The translations under genes and the position numbers were made by a program. Of a DNA stretch of 57,500 nt, positions 36,790 to 49,778 are shown piece by piece. The stretch spans positions 7,501 to 65,000 of the forward strand of contig ADNK01003198.1 in assembly GCA_000320545.1 (NCBI GenBank), given 5' to 3'. The notes beneath the pieces were generated by a model. It had not been told where the DNA came from, searched no databases, and saw nothing but the letters and a program-made list of their open reading frames with translations. Within the stretch, counting starts at the first letter, position 1. Each line of letters begins with the position of its first letter. This DNA comes from Bigelowiella natans CCMP2755. Its lineage: Eukaryota > Cercozoa > Chlorarachniophyceae.

Positions 36790-37124
36790 CAAATATATTC
36801 AAGATGATAGCTTACAGTATCTAATAAGAAATTAAGAACGCAGCAAATCTTACTTACAACAATATTAAAATTGATTATACTCAAGGTTATTGGAGAGATA
36901 AATGATATTGAGATCTTGAGGCAAAAATACGAGAATCTGGTATTATTATTATTATTATTCGAATAAGCATCATCCATTCAATCTGTTGCTTCTTACGTGC
37001 CAATTGCACTTATGATTTATAGTACTACGATTAAGTCTTCTTCTATCTGTTTTTTGTGTAGCTCTTGACACTTACCGGTGTGGCGGATACTGAAATGGAA
37101 GAAATAGAACGATCTGAATGGTGA
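28821..37124 (+). CDS. Mitochondrial homocitrate synthase apparently fused to a C-terminal LOR/SDH domain, 28 exons, 567 aa
   Basis: Homocitrate synthase condenses acetyl-CoA and 2-oxoglutarate, the first step of alpha-aminoadipate lysine synthesis. Exons: 28821-28998, 29335-29375, 29649-29712, 29943-29986, 30251-30292, 30428-30478, 30800-30883, 31046-31111, 31353-31431, 31713-31765, 31927-31974, 32307-32354, 32831-32882, 33215-33266, 33490-33555, 33664-33745, 33944-33978, 34299-34340, 34530-34585, 34688-34725, 34850-34930, 35254-35298, 35653-35662, 35822-35943, 36180-36214, 36405-36477, 36886-36939 and 37062-37124. Phases match; 568 codons. Exon 1 is an Arg/Ser-rich mitochondrial presequence. 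Catalytic blocks: [35 protein letters not shown] (metal-binding His pair), [26 protein letters not shown] and HRLTGWNA. The tail ([20 protein letters not shown], then [17 protein letters not shown]) resembles the LOR/SDH conserved domain of lysine/arginine enzymes. The 10-bp exon joining both parts is inferred; otherwise the synthase would end near 35350. Confidence 0.88.
32629..32769. repeat. (AT)n and (GT)n microsatellites in homocitrate synthase intron
   Basis: About 16 AT units (32630-32661) and about 18 GT units (32734-32769) lie in the intron between 32354 and 32831. Similar (AT)n runs occur in other introns of the same gene at 34007-34045, 35464-35499 and 36755-36787. Confidence 0.9.
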
Positions 37125-38572
37125 TGATGATCAAGTTTCTTAATTCGAAAATAGATCAGCATAACCAGTACTACCACAGAAAACACCACCACCACCAAAG
37201 TATGCGATACATTGCGCAACAAGTAAAGATTACTTACTCTCACAAATAAGTGCGCTTATTTGCTTCGTGTTGTCTTCATTGGTATTTCTTGAGCGTCGAT
37301 CATCTCCGGTGCACTTGCTCACTCCAAACGGGTTAATTTGTGGGTAGAAAAACAAGTGCATAAGTAAGAGAGACGTAGAATGCAACAACGCATATCATTG
37401 TCTGCTACTATACCTGAATGACATAGCTCTAGAGCTACATGCTGTGCTGTACATGTGCGTGCTAGCTAGCGTGCACATGTTGCTCATTGTTCTTGCCACT
37501 TGCACACACATCATGGTGAAACAATGTAGCGTTAGCTTGCGCTTTTGGGATTTGGCAATAAAATAGAAGGGTGAAACAGCAGCCAAGTATGTGCATTGCA
37601 TCATCTAGTCATTGTTGCCGCGCTTCACTTGTTCAAGCAAAATAGCAGGAAGCAGCCACTTTTGATGAGTCATTTTTGCTCAGCGAAATTTGTACGTTAT
37701 ATAACGTACGTAGCTAGTCAGATACACGTGCACATCAATGCAAGCCAAATTTGACGTTGCGCTACCAAATAAATGCACTAGCACACATGCAAATGCCCAC
37801 ATGCCCACACAGCTAGCTGGGCCACCAGCTGTCTAGCCATGGCCGGCAAGCATGTGGGAATGATGAGAACAGCGCGCATCACAGCAAATCGAAGAAAGGT
37901 CGAAATCACAGGTAGGCTTTCAGCTTTTTTAGTTTTGCTAGACGCCTTTTGGACAGATCTTGAGATCGACATGTGTGCAGCTAGAAAGCTTTGAATTGAT
38001 GGCGGATCGACCCCAAGCGAGACCATCTCAGCATCTAGCCATCTGCTAGCCATGCTAGCATGCATTTCTCGACTTCCAATCTCCTCTCGCGACATCGATG
38101 ATGATGCTGAAGGAAAAAATCACAATATGTGGTTTTCCATTATTGCCACACACAGAGCGAGAGAGTACCAGCATGCATGGAGCAGGCTAGCAGGTTTTGA
38201 GATGCCAATCTGACATTAGGGTTGCATGTGATGTTTACACGTACGTTGTTGCTGCGCCCATTGAAGTTATTGCAAGGTTTGACGTCATACATGCATTGTG
38301 TGGCGCTTGCTGTCCGCCGCATGCATGCACATACCTGCTCAATGCTATCGGCTGTTGTGACACATGATGATGATGATAATGATGATGATGATGATGCATA
38401 ACTCTCTACACATTTTTCAATGTGAAAATCAGTGTAACACTTAAAATTTCATGCCACCCACGCTTGGTCTAGACAAACAAAATCACGACACTTTGACGTT
38501 TCAACTGTAATGCTCTCCCCATAATCTTGTCTGAGATTCCGCAACGTACACTGAACCAATTCAACTGGAACA
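37125..38572. other. Convergent intergenic island between homocitrate synthase and SF3B2
   Basis: I see no gene. From about 37420 to 38340 the sequence is rich in CTAGCTAG, GCATGC, GCACATG and CCATGGCCGG-type palindromes. One GATGAT tract lies at 38367-38396. Antisense or sense open frames of 60-105 codons here show no domain. Confidence 0.6.
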
Positions 38573-41500
38573 TTAAAACTTGAACTTGGATTTTTTTTTC
38601 GTTTTTTGCTTTCGCTTCCTTTGTTCCTCCGCAATGACATCGCTGACGTCTTCTCGAGATTGCATCCGTTCGTCTTTTTCCTTCTGAACTTGTTCTTGAT
38701 ATTTGCTCTTCAAGGCTTCTGCGCTCATATTTGCCATCTCTTCTGGAGTCAAAGCAACCTCCACCTAGCATTATGATGAGATATTAACGGACAAATAATG
38801 ACTACATGAGAAGGTACAATAACTATTGGTTCATGGTTAATTCCATTCAACATGTGTGAGTGAGTGAGTGAGTGTTTTGGAAAAATGAGTTATTATTTAG
38901 TTGTTACCGCTCCTTGCTTGAGTTTCTTGGCCTCTCTGGCTTTTCGTTCCAATTGTGTAGTTTCCGAACTTGCTGCAGTTGCTGCAGCTGCCGGCATGAC
39001 GTAAGTATGTGAAGAAGTCAATAACGATGATCCTGAAACACCAGTCTTCTTCTCCTCCAGAACCTGGTACAACTGTTTTGGGGGTTGCACGGTGTCTGGT
39101 GTCTCAGTACCAGTTCCATCCTTCTTTCGCAGTTGAATATTTTCTGGGGTCACCATACCGCTGGAAAGGGATGAAACAGACTCGATACCTAGAGATAATG
39201 TTAAATAATATCATAAGTTCAGAAGAAATAATGATTGAGAGTAGCAGCGTTATGAAAAGAGTCAAAAGAGTCGTGGAAATTGACTAAGCACTTCCTCCAT
39301 AAAGAAAGTTGTTATCTCTTCAACCGTCATGTCTTTCCTTACATCACTAACCACAGCACATACAACCGCCAAGATGCCACTATATCAGTCTCTTGGTAAC
39401 CTGATTTCATATCCGAATCGCTTGTTTCCAGCATACTGTCATCAGCGACTTCACCCATATCGTCGTCGTCATCATCTTCCTCTTCTTCGTCTTCGTCATC
39501 ATCTTCCTCTTCCTCTTCATCTTCAACTGTACCCCATTGCTCCTTGAATGTTTCATCCACTGGATACATATCAGCGTCCTTGGTTTGGGTTCCATACACA
39601 TCACCGTAAAGTGGCATGTTGTATGCATCGACAGGGGCCTTTCCTACAGGTGGCAGCATAGAAAGAAAGAAGAAGAAAAACAACATAGAAAAGAAAACAA
39701 AAAATGGAAAGAAGATGAAATGCTACATGTACATTGTAATTAAAAAAGTAATGCTGATACAGAAAGAAACACCTGTTTTTTGCCTCGCTCTTACTTTTAG
39801 TTAATATGAGCCTACCTTTTATAACTACTAACTTCTATATATTATAATATTTTGAGCTACTACCCCATTGTCCTTCTCCAAACCCATACGATGCGCCTGG
39901 GGGGATAGGTGCATTCACTCCAGGAAATTTGAGGTTTGGATATGACGGAGGAGGTCCGAACCTAAGTAGGAGTAGGAGTAGTAGCAGTAGTAGTAGTAGT
40001 GATGTTGTTGCTGCTTTGAATATGATTGCAAGAGCCATAATAAGGGTCTGCAGAAATTTCTGAAAATTTAGTTTGTGTATGACGTAGAAGTACCTTTGCA
40101 TGTTGAATAACCATGGGGTGGGGTCGGTACGAGTTGTCATACCCAAAGCCTTTAGAAGTTCATCTGAATACTCTGTTGGAGCCACACTGCTGAATCTGAC
40201 TTCATACTCCTGTTTTAAAATACAAATGTGTTTCTCATGAGAGGCGAACGACACAGTTTGTATTCTTCTCTGGTGGATGGATCATAAAAGAATGAATTGG
40301 TGAAAACACTAGGAATATTTGCAATGTCACAGTATTAGGGTACGGCATTGACCTTTCCCTCATAGTAAAGGTCACCATGCCCTGTGCAGTTGGGTTTGGT
40401 TTGGTGTCTGAAGAAGGCATCGTGAAGGATCTGGACCACAACAGCAAAAAAGAAGGCGAAAAAAGAAAATAGAAGCAATCAGACATCAACCAAATGGTGG
40501 GCAACTGGGGGAAAATTAAGTTCGCAACAATCTTTGGTTCGAAGAAGTCGTCTTAGTGTATTGAGCCACCAAATCATACGAATTACCCACCTGATAATCT
40601 ATATCAATCTTTCCCATCTTTGGCTGCATTCGTTCTTTTTGTCTCCCCCTTAAGCCTTTGCCATCGTTTGCTGCGGAATCGAGGTTTCTTACCTCTCCAA
40701 TTCCTATCAATGAACCATAAGGTGAGAACAATGGGTATTACCGCAACTTCTCTACCTATCATTTTTACCTGTATCTGCGATGAATTGCGGCAACTCGAAG
40801 CCAGAACGCTCTAAACCTCGTTTTCCTTGAAGGTATTTTCGTTTTTGACACCTGAAACGTATCACCACATACATACATAGATACATACATACATACTTTA
40901 GAGGTAAGTAGTGCCGGTCTTGACTGCTAACCGTCTCTTCTGACAACACATGCAGCATGATTCATAAAACTGGTTCTAGTGGTTATGTGTTATGTATGAA
41001 CATGCAGTAGTATAGACCACGACGCAACTATGAAGACTTTACACCCTTCACATTGCAATAATCTGACATATTCTAACTACGAATTTTGCCAGCAACGCGA
41101 CGAAGTTCAACGTAACAGTAGTTACTATTTTCAGCTCAAAATGTTGCCCGTATCATCTGATTCCTACTGACCCTATTGACATCTAAATTACCAGTGAGAG
41201 GGAACAGGTACAGTATTTCGGTAAGACTTCATATGCACCAATAACTTCGGATCATGTGAGTTGCAGTCGTGTAGACCAACAACATCAGGTCGGGGGACTA
41301 ATTGCTTCAATTCAGCAATACTCAACCTAATTACATTATCGGAGCAGGCGCTCGAATTCTCAGTCAACTTTTCATTCTATAAATACTCAGTTACCTCCCT
41401 AGTTTCCGCCTTTGCTTTGCGGAAAGTTTTTTGTAGTTCTCTTCCTCCATTATCTCCTGCTCAGTTTTTGTTTCGTTGCTCTTCTCGCCATTTTCTTTCC

Positions 41501-42262
41501 CTTGCTGATTCTTTTCTTGTTTCTTGCTTTCCTAAAACCAATACAATGCAAATTAATTTTAGATCCATCCCAAATCAACACCATGAAAGTACACACACAC
41601 ACACACACACCAACCTTCTTCATTAAGTCAGCAGGAGTACTGAATTTAGAAAGGATTTCTTTGAACTAATTTATAAGCAAATTAAGGGATTTGGATATCA
41701 ATAGAAGCAGCTTTGGGTGATAATCTATTAGTAATTAAAAACTACCTCGTTATATTCAGGAGCTGAAGGAGTCAATTTGGCAAAGTCATCTCCAGCAACA
41801 AACTCTATTTGGCTACTACTTTTTTCACCCTAATATTTATGGTGATCAATGCTTATTCAAAATGAAGAGGACGACAGTAAAGGACGATCATGGTGGCGAT
41901 GATAATCGAGAAATCATATTGCGCTTCGAAAGCGAGTGCAAATTTTGCAAAATGTTGGCTAAAAAGACCACCTTGGTAGATTCGTCGCCTTCATTCCGTT
42001 CTCTTAATTTCCTAAGTTTCTCGATTATCTTTTTCTCCTCGTGCTTGAGCTAAATAGGTCATCGAATATATGTTGGCGTCTATTTATTGCCACAAATCGC
42101 AACATATTACTACCTTCTTCTTCTGAGCCTTTTTCCGCGCCCTTCGTTGAGCACGTTTGCTCATTCCTATTTTGTTGATATCAATTATAAAAATTCAAGT
42201 ACGCGACCATTTCTTGCCTACCGACCATTTTTCTTAATTCCGTTTGGAATTTCCTTTGCCAT
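38573..42262 (-). CDS. SF3B2: Splicing factor 3B subunit 2 (SAP145), 15 exons, 600 aa
   Basis: SF3B2 is part of the U2 snRNP SF3b complex and contacts pre-mRNA near the branch point. Exons: 42262-42226, 42166-42114, 42049-41972, 41829-41746, 41665-41615, 41531-41395, 41350-41192, 40851-40769, 40703-40591, 40430-40353, 40209-40094, 39961-39864, 39643-39401, 39188-38908 and 38764-38573. All phases agree; 601 codons. Recognised blocks: LSIAELKQLVPRPDVVGLHD, KRKYLQGKRGLERSGFELPQ and RMQPKMGKIDIDYQ (DUF382); HGDLYYEGK, then RFGPPPSYPNLKFPG with PIPPGASYGFGEGQWG (PSP domain). MPLYGDVYGTQT, an acidic run, TPENIQLRKK, PKQLYQVLEEK and VALTPEEM follow, with a KKKSKFKF end. It is shorter than human SF3B2 (about 895 aa), mostly because the N-terminal Pro-rich and SAP regions are missing. 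The 44-bp intron between 41395 and 41350 is the least certain junction. Confidence 0.94.
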
Positions 42263-42602
42263 GCTGTTCAATATACGCTTCCGCGCCTTCAAAATTCTTT
42301 TCTTGAAGTTACGTTGCTATGCCGAAGCTCGGTGAGGGTGGCGCTACGCAAGTCTGCCTCCACGGCCTCTCGAAAGCTGGAATCACAACGAGCAAGAATT
42401 CATTCGGATTCCTTCTCGGAACTTCCATATTTAAGTAAAATACAGGTCATTTTATGGAATATCTGATTTTAGAAGGGATTACGGTGTTACGGCATTGGAT
42501 TGAGTCCCTTTCTCGGCTCATTGCGTGACAAGCATTCACCTGCCCCTGTTACACGCGTGGTTGCCTAGTCAGTGTGAAGCTGGGAAGGACAGCAGGGGGG
42601 AG
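42263..42602. promoter_or_regulatory. Compact divergent spacer between SF3B2 and the twin-CX9C gene
   Basis: At 340 bp this is the shortest fully defined divergent spacer in the window, so the two genes probably share a bidirectional promoter. It carries no microsatellites. I recognise no specific motif. Confidence 0.45.
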
Positions 42603-42999
42603 ATGGGAAAGCTCACGAAAGGAGCTTCAAGAGTCCTAAATCTCAATAAAAAAAGTGTCACTGATCTCCTAAAGCAAGGTCCATCTAACTACAAACATTC
42701 GTGTTACTGCTCTCATTCGACACCTCACATCAGCTGCTGGAAGGGATGGCGGACCAAATGGAGTTTGCATGAGAGAATCTCTCGCTCTAATGGCGTGCAT
42801 GTAATCATCTTTTCGTTTAAAATCCATACAGATCAATAAGATTAATTGTTCAAATGACAATCTGCATATTACTCTTCGTAGAGACGGTGCGGCAGATGTG
42901 CCGTCGCAGTGCAGACAGCACATTCAAGCCCTCTCCCGTTGTCAAAAAACTGCCCTCCAAGAGGTCACTATTACATCAAGTTTGCAATCTATCCTCTGA
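42603..42999 (+). CDS. Twin CX9C (CHCH) mitochondrial protein, mS37/Mrp10-like, 3 exons, 86 aa
   Basis: Small proteins with two CX9C motifs fold by disulfides in the mitochondrial intermembrane space through the Mia40 relay; the mS37 branch ends up in the mitoribosome. Exons 42603-42678, 42734-42800 and 42882-42999 keep phase and give 87 codons. The two helices are CMRESLALMAC and CRQHIQALSRC, each exactly C-X9-C, separated by about 13 residues. The N-terminus MGKLTKGASRVLNLNKK is basic, as in mS37/Mrp10, which also has an NGxC-type start to its first helix. COX-assembly CHCH proteins are the alternative. The gene stands divergently from SF3B2. Confidence 0.75.
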
Positions 43000-44387
43000 T
43001 ATATACGTTCTAACCCAAAATAGAAAAACTTACGGACGAAAGTGAGGAAGTCGATGATATTCCAAATTTTGAAAAAGCAATGGGATTAACTGTGATTTCA
43101 CGCCATACGGCTCTTCGTCGTTGCATCACCCTGTTTACTAATGTCTTCGAAAAATCCGTTGCAGCCGTAGTCCACACATCCATTGTGCTAGTGTGCACAA
43201 GCTAACTAGCTGTCGTTTTGCGTCGCATGCCTAGATCTAGAGATGCTACGACGCGCATTGTGTGCAATGGGGCGTTATTATGTACGTCGTGCCATGTGTG
43301 TCTGTTGTTATACTTTCATATGTGTAGATCTACGATGTGTCTGTGCATGCACGCGCATCTCTAGATCTATATATACCAGTGTACTAGTGTAAAGCTAATG
43401 GGCGTCTCTAGCTAGCGCAGGGCTAGAGGGCTTGAGTATAACACCACACACCAACCACTGATAATACTAGCATATCACACCTAGATACGCTATGACGCAC
43501 AAGTGCACGCGCACACGCATCGTATGCTTCGCTATATAGTAGTTCATGTGATGCACTATGTACATCGTATATAGTACATCAACCGTCTAGATATGTGGCC
43601 TGCCCTAGCTGCTAGCGTGTCGATCTGCACTAGCTTGTAGTAGCATAGAGCTAGATCTAGAGAGAGCTCATGCTACCTAGCTACGACGCTGAATCTATAA
43701 GTCTAGAGATGGTAGGTTTTTTTTTTTTGCCATGCTAGCATGCACGTAGTTGCAACATTCATGTACACACACACACACACACACACAGCAGTATCTAGCT
43801 AGCTAGCATCGTCAGTCGATCGCAACATGTCGCACTTTACAGCTGCTAGCGCTTAGCGTGTCTTGACATCGTATGTACCACAGACACAGTATGTATGACA
43901 TGTGTAATATATGCGATATGTGCATATATTACACACATGTACAGTGCATATTTACGATACAGACATCATCGTACATGCACATATGTACATGATGTGTACG
44001 CATGTCCATTGCATCTGTGCTAGTAGTGCTTGTGCGCTGGTCTAGCAGCTAGCTATGGCTAGTGGTGGTGAAAAGCGTTACGTATCCACTACATCTGGCT
44101 AGCTGGCTAGCTACAGTACGTGCGATGCGCATGCTGTGCCAACCAATATGCTATGAGGATTGTATTGATGAGCGCTACTTAGAGATACGATCGAACGTGC
44201 ATGCGGGGTCAGTAGTATGTCTGTGCATCCGCGCTGCATGAGATACATGTATGTATACAAGTGTATGTCTGAAATAAGTCTGTGTTACTTGACACATTTA
44301 TTTATGCCATGCATATACATGTGTACGCATGGCAGAGTCATAACCATTCACGCGTCTATCACAGTAAAACTAATCTTATATCTTAGC

Positions 44388-44427
<40 letters not shown>

Positions 44428-44562
44428 GTATCGTTAATTTAAAGATAACATCTTCCAACTAAGTAGAAATCTTCTTAGTGGCAACAACAGAGATCCAACA
44501 TATATACGCCATAATGCAGATGTACGTACTAAATATGCAAGGTCTCTGGTCTACAGTCGTCT
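43000..44562. other. Convergent intergenic island, CTAG/CATG-rich
   Basis: I see no gene. Between about 43190 and 44340 the sequence is almost a lexicon of palindromic words (AGCTAGCTAG, TCTAGA, GCATGC, ACATGT, GTGTAC), with (AC)n tracts at 43764-43787 and 44391-44426. Part of it (43900-43990) forms an imperfect inverted repeat around ATATGCGATATGTGCATATAT. Confidence 0.65.
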
Positions 44563-45099
44563 CTAGCTCTTCCGATCTATTGGGAGAACCTGATCTTGTA
44601 TTACTACTTTCTCATTTTCCCTTTTTGGTGTCATCGTTCCGGAAGATTCTTTCTTTTCTCCTCCTCCAACCTCATTTAAAAAGTTCTGAGGCACACAGTT
44701 AATGAATTGATGTATATGTAAGTAAGTTCTGAGGCACACAGTTAATGAATTGATGTATATGTAGTAAAAAGTAAATAGATATTGCAAACAACTAGGTTCT
44801 TTCTTTTCTGTTGTTGTCTCCTTCCAATGTCAAACAAACCTTTAATTTTTGGAAATATAATCCACGGGTTTGAAACTCAATGTCATTATGTCCACCACCA
44901 TCAACCCACCTAAAATGATGATGATTCAGTCAATGTTATGTTATGTAAGCAGCAGCGAATCCAAAAAAGCTGCTCACATGACACACGAAAGTTTGCGACA
45001 GATTGAGTAGTAGTAAATCGTACCATAGCTTACAAATAAATGCATTGTTGAAAAACAAAACCAAAAATATGTGCAGGTACATCTTTATTCTCTCTCTTT

Positions 45100-45136
<37 letters not shown>

Positions 45137-45157
45137 CACACACACACACACACACAC

Positions 45158-45199
<42 letters not shown>

Positions 45200-46088
45200 G
45201 AAGAGTACATGGGCATTTGTTCATTATCCCCCTCCTAGTAAAATGTTGTCCCTACCACCACCACCACCACCACCACCCACTAAAGTAGTAGTAGTCAAGA
45301 TCGAAAGACTGATTACGAGCAAGGGGCTATTTTCACTAAAGTAGTCAAGATCGAGGAGTTAGTACCAAGGGGCTATTTTTTGCGCAGATTTTGCATAAAG
45401 TTGGCGCCCATGAAGTATCTAAAACAGAATAATCAGGAAACGTAATGCACCAATAAATAATTCAAAAAAATTAAAAGATGGTATAATAATAGATCATTTC
45501 ATATCGTGAGTAAGTGCGTACTGTGGTATACTACTGAAACATAATAATTACTTGGTCTAATGGATTGTTATAAAACTACTATTTCATCAACAACATACGT
45601 CAATCTCTTCATCCTGCATGCCGTGTATTACGAAGATTGGACTCTTGCATTCCCTTGGTAGTTAGTAATATGATGATGATGATGATGATGATGATGTGTT
45701 CGATAGAGAGCAGTAAGAACAACAACATCATATATGATGATACTTCCTAAACCCTTAACATTGAACTGCCTACTACCATCATGAATGAGCCATTTTCTTC
45801 TTGTTTCGAAATATAATATATGTCGCAATCGTTATCCATTTTCTTCTTGTTTCGAAATAATATATGTCGCAATCGTTATTATACTGAAAGAGATAACACT
45901 ACCTACCTTATGATGTCCACATTAGGGAATATGTCAAACCTAGACAAGAGAGTAAATAATAACAATAATGAGTTATTATTGTGTGATTGATCACCGCAAC
46001 TTGAGTAGTAAATATTATTTGATGTACTTACCAGTAAGAATCTTTGAGGAAGGGTTTAATTCCCTTCGATGAAATAAAAGCAGCATAT

Positions 46089-46125
<37 letters not shown>

Positions 46126-46177
46126 GAAACTGGGTATTTAAATATATAACATGCTGTATTGTTCATTTATGTACTCC

Positions 46178-46220
<43 letters not shown>

Positions 46221-46352
46221 TGACTACTAAAGATGCAAATGCGTGCAGGGGCTGATCTATGTCGCCACCATCGTCATCGTGGTCGTTCATCCTATTGCAT
46301 CATCATTACCCAGTATATCTCACCAACCTCCTCCTCCTCCTCCTTCCTCATC

Positions 46353-46386
<34 letters not shown>

Positions 46387-46768
46387 CTGCCCTTGTCAAC
46401 TATGATCTACTGCTGTTGTGTATTTTATTCTGCCATTCATTTTAACGTTACTACCAATACTAGTCTACGTGCATCAATCAATCAATAACCTCTATTATAT
46501 GCTACTATGTTGTAGACGTGTGTGAGTTGTTATTGTTGTTGTTGTTGTTGTTGTTGTTGTTCAATTACTCGAAGGCCAGACATAATTCCACTGTGTAAAA
46601 CAACTGCACGTACTGCAGGGTGCTTACGAGCAAGATGTAATGTCGGGCCTAAGTAAAACAAGAATATTTGTGAATATCAAAACATTTCCCAGATAATGGT
46701 GTATAAATAATCAAACTATGATGAGAAGCGAAAAGGAAGGACGATACAACCATATGAATGTTTTGGTT

Positions 46769-46801
<33 letters not shown>

Positions 46802-47872
46802 TTGTCAAAATCAAATCAAGAAATATCTTGGGACATGGTATTATTCACTGTTAGTTGTTGTTTGCATCATCATGTTCAACCGCAACAAACAACCACCACC
46901 TGTTCCTAAGGATTGTCCATAAAGAATAACGTCTTTTTCTTTGATTCCAATAACCTTTGATTATATATATTTAAGATACCAGCATCATCAAATATTTATT
47001 CGTATTTCCTCAAGCTATTACTTTCATCTCCAATACAACAGTATCATCGATGACAGCATTACATCATCTTTATCACAATCGTTCTTAATTTTCCCCTCAT
47101 GCAGCAACATTGATCATCATCATCATCGTCATCATCATTATCATCATCCTCAATATTGTAAACAATGAAAGAATCAGCAGTTCTAGATTGATCTTTTTTA
47201 CTACATTTGTCAAATGCTGAAAAGCAGCCTCGATATCTGCCAAGCAATCACGGACCTATGTAAGCACATTGTTCACATTATGGGGGGGGGGGGGAGAAAT
47301 AATAATAATTCCAGGATGAGGAGGCAAATAATCGTGTTTTATTTAGACTTTTCCTTCGTTTTCGGAGTAGTAGTAGTAGTAGTAGTAGTAGTAGCATAAT
47401 ATTATTGTATATATACATGTTTTATCATTATAATTATGATCCGTGTTACCACCAGTCAGTCAGTCACCATAGAGAATATACAACAAAATAATAATAATAT
47501 ACATTAGGGTTTTATGTTGGTAGTATCATCACCGTGGGTCTCCCTGAATTCGTTGACAAACCGTAGCCAGTGTAATCATACGCATACACATTCACGTCTA
47601 ACACCTAATTAATACGCGGTTTGCATTTGCCACCAAACGACACAACAACAACAACAACAACAACAACAACATCCCACATAATAATAATTATAACTATAAT
47701 AATAATATTGATAATAATAACATCCAATCGCTAAATGATAACTTGATAATATATGCAGGCTACTTCCTCGATATAGTCATTTTTTTAATGCAATGGCACT
47801 GCTTTCCCAATTCTTTTCATGATTTCCATAATCCTTTCTTCATTATCTTTTTCTTCTTCTCCTTCTTCTTCT

Positions 47873-47906
<34 letters not shown>

Positions 47907-48214
47907 TGTATTGACCATAGACAATTCCAACAGATGATTTCGTAGCAACCCTAAGTCGGTAGCGTTTCCATGCGAAATCAAGAAAGTGCTCTTGGCGCTA
48001 CCAATGCAGAGAAAAGAGCATCAATGTAAATCTTAGTAATAATTTGCAGCATTGTTATGTCACATCATTTAATGATTATGATGATGATTTTTGTCGATGC
48101 TCTTATTATGTTTTTACTCTGGATTTCGAATGAAAATTGTGCATATTTTCTGCCTCCTCCTAATGGAAATAGTGATCAAACATAGTCGTTCTCAAGAAAA
48201 TGTGTTATCAATTT

Positions 48215-48245
<31 letters not shown>

Positions 48246-48483
48246 CTGCAACAATAGACGACGATTCGCGACATGATTGCTTCATCATGCACGCATTCAT
48301 TCATTCATTCATTCATTCATTCACACCCCCACCATAAATGAATAAATAGATTCATACAACTCTACATTAAAAGGGAGGAGGAGGAGGAACATGGTGGGCC
48401 ATACAACGATCAGATAATGATTCAAACAACTCAAAGATCAGATAATGATTGAAACATCTTTTACATGTGCATGGGTGCATTCG

Positions 48484-48525
<42 letters not shown>

Positions 48526-48979
48526 ATATATGTTTATTTATTTATATTACTTTGTAGGAACCATGTACACCTGATAATAATGTAGTAGTAGTAGTGGTAA
48601 TAGCAGTAGCAAAAAGGAGAGAATCATGATGCCTCAGGACAACGACAATATCATCGCTTTATGTGTTTATACATTTTCTCAAGTATTATTGTGTTTATTT
48701 CTCGTTGATAATACGATTGTAAATGTTGTTGGAAATAGTACTATAAGCACCAGCTAGCTACCTACCTTAAAATGAGCTCCACCATGAGGATCAGAGAATC
48801 TTCCAGTCTCATCTCGAATATACATCACCTAATCATCGATGATAACAACGATTACAGTTATAATAATTATCCTTATTATGCTAATCACGACTAATGAGAA
48901 CTGACGTACAATGCTAGTCATAATGAAAACAATTGCTATTTTTTAAAACCAAAGTACTACAGAACCAAGCAAGGAGATA

Positions 48980-49010
<31 letters not shown>

Positions 49011-49150
49011 GTACACATATAACACAGGTAATTTTCAGATAATGTGTAACTGTTGTAATCGTAATTCTGGAAAATAAATATGATTCAACAGAGAATGCTA
49101 CTACTACTACTACTAGTAATTCTGGAAAATAAATATGATTCAACAGAGAA

Positions 49151-49185
<35 letters not shown>

Positions 49186-49465
49186 TGTGATTATTAAATG
49201 ATGTTCTCCCCTATCAAACCTACGTGTTGCTTCATCACGGAGGAGAGACCTTTTTCTTTAATCTCAACCTTAAAAATGAACACCAATAACATAACGTACA
49301 GCCATTTGCAGAGTACGAGCGCTGCTCTCAATTTATTATATTTACTGAGATAAATTAGTGGGTAATCAGTATGGAAAAATGAAGGCTGCTATATTATTAC
49401 AAGCAGCATGTTGTTGAGATCGATCATTAGTGGTGATGAGACCCTGCTGACGACATTTATGTATG

Positions 49466-49511
<46 letters not shown>

Positions 49512-49745
49512 CATGGGGAAAACAATGGTGGTAGAAAAGAAACACGTAAAAAAGAATGAGTGAATGAAGAATATGTCCCTGCAGGTTTCTTACTATAATC
49601 ATTATCTCACCTGTACCATATATTGACAATGGGGAGGGAAGAAAACTAGCTTCCTGCAAACCCAATCTCGGCACCTTCAATTAAATCAACAATATTTAGA
49701 CAACGACAACAACAACAACATTAACGATAACAAACCAAGGTAGTG

Positions 49746-49778
<33 letters not shown>

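Noticed and set aside
42525-42839. 104-codon unspliced reading of the twin-CX9C region
   Set aside because: The unspliced frame destroys both CX9C motifs. The three-exon model restores them with canonical splice sites and matching phase.
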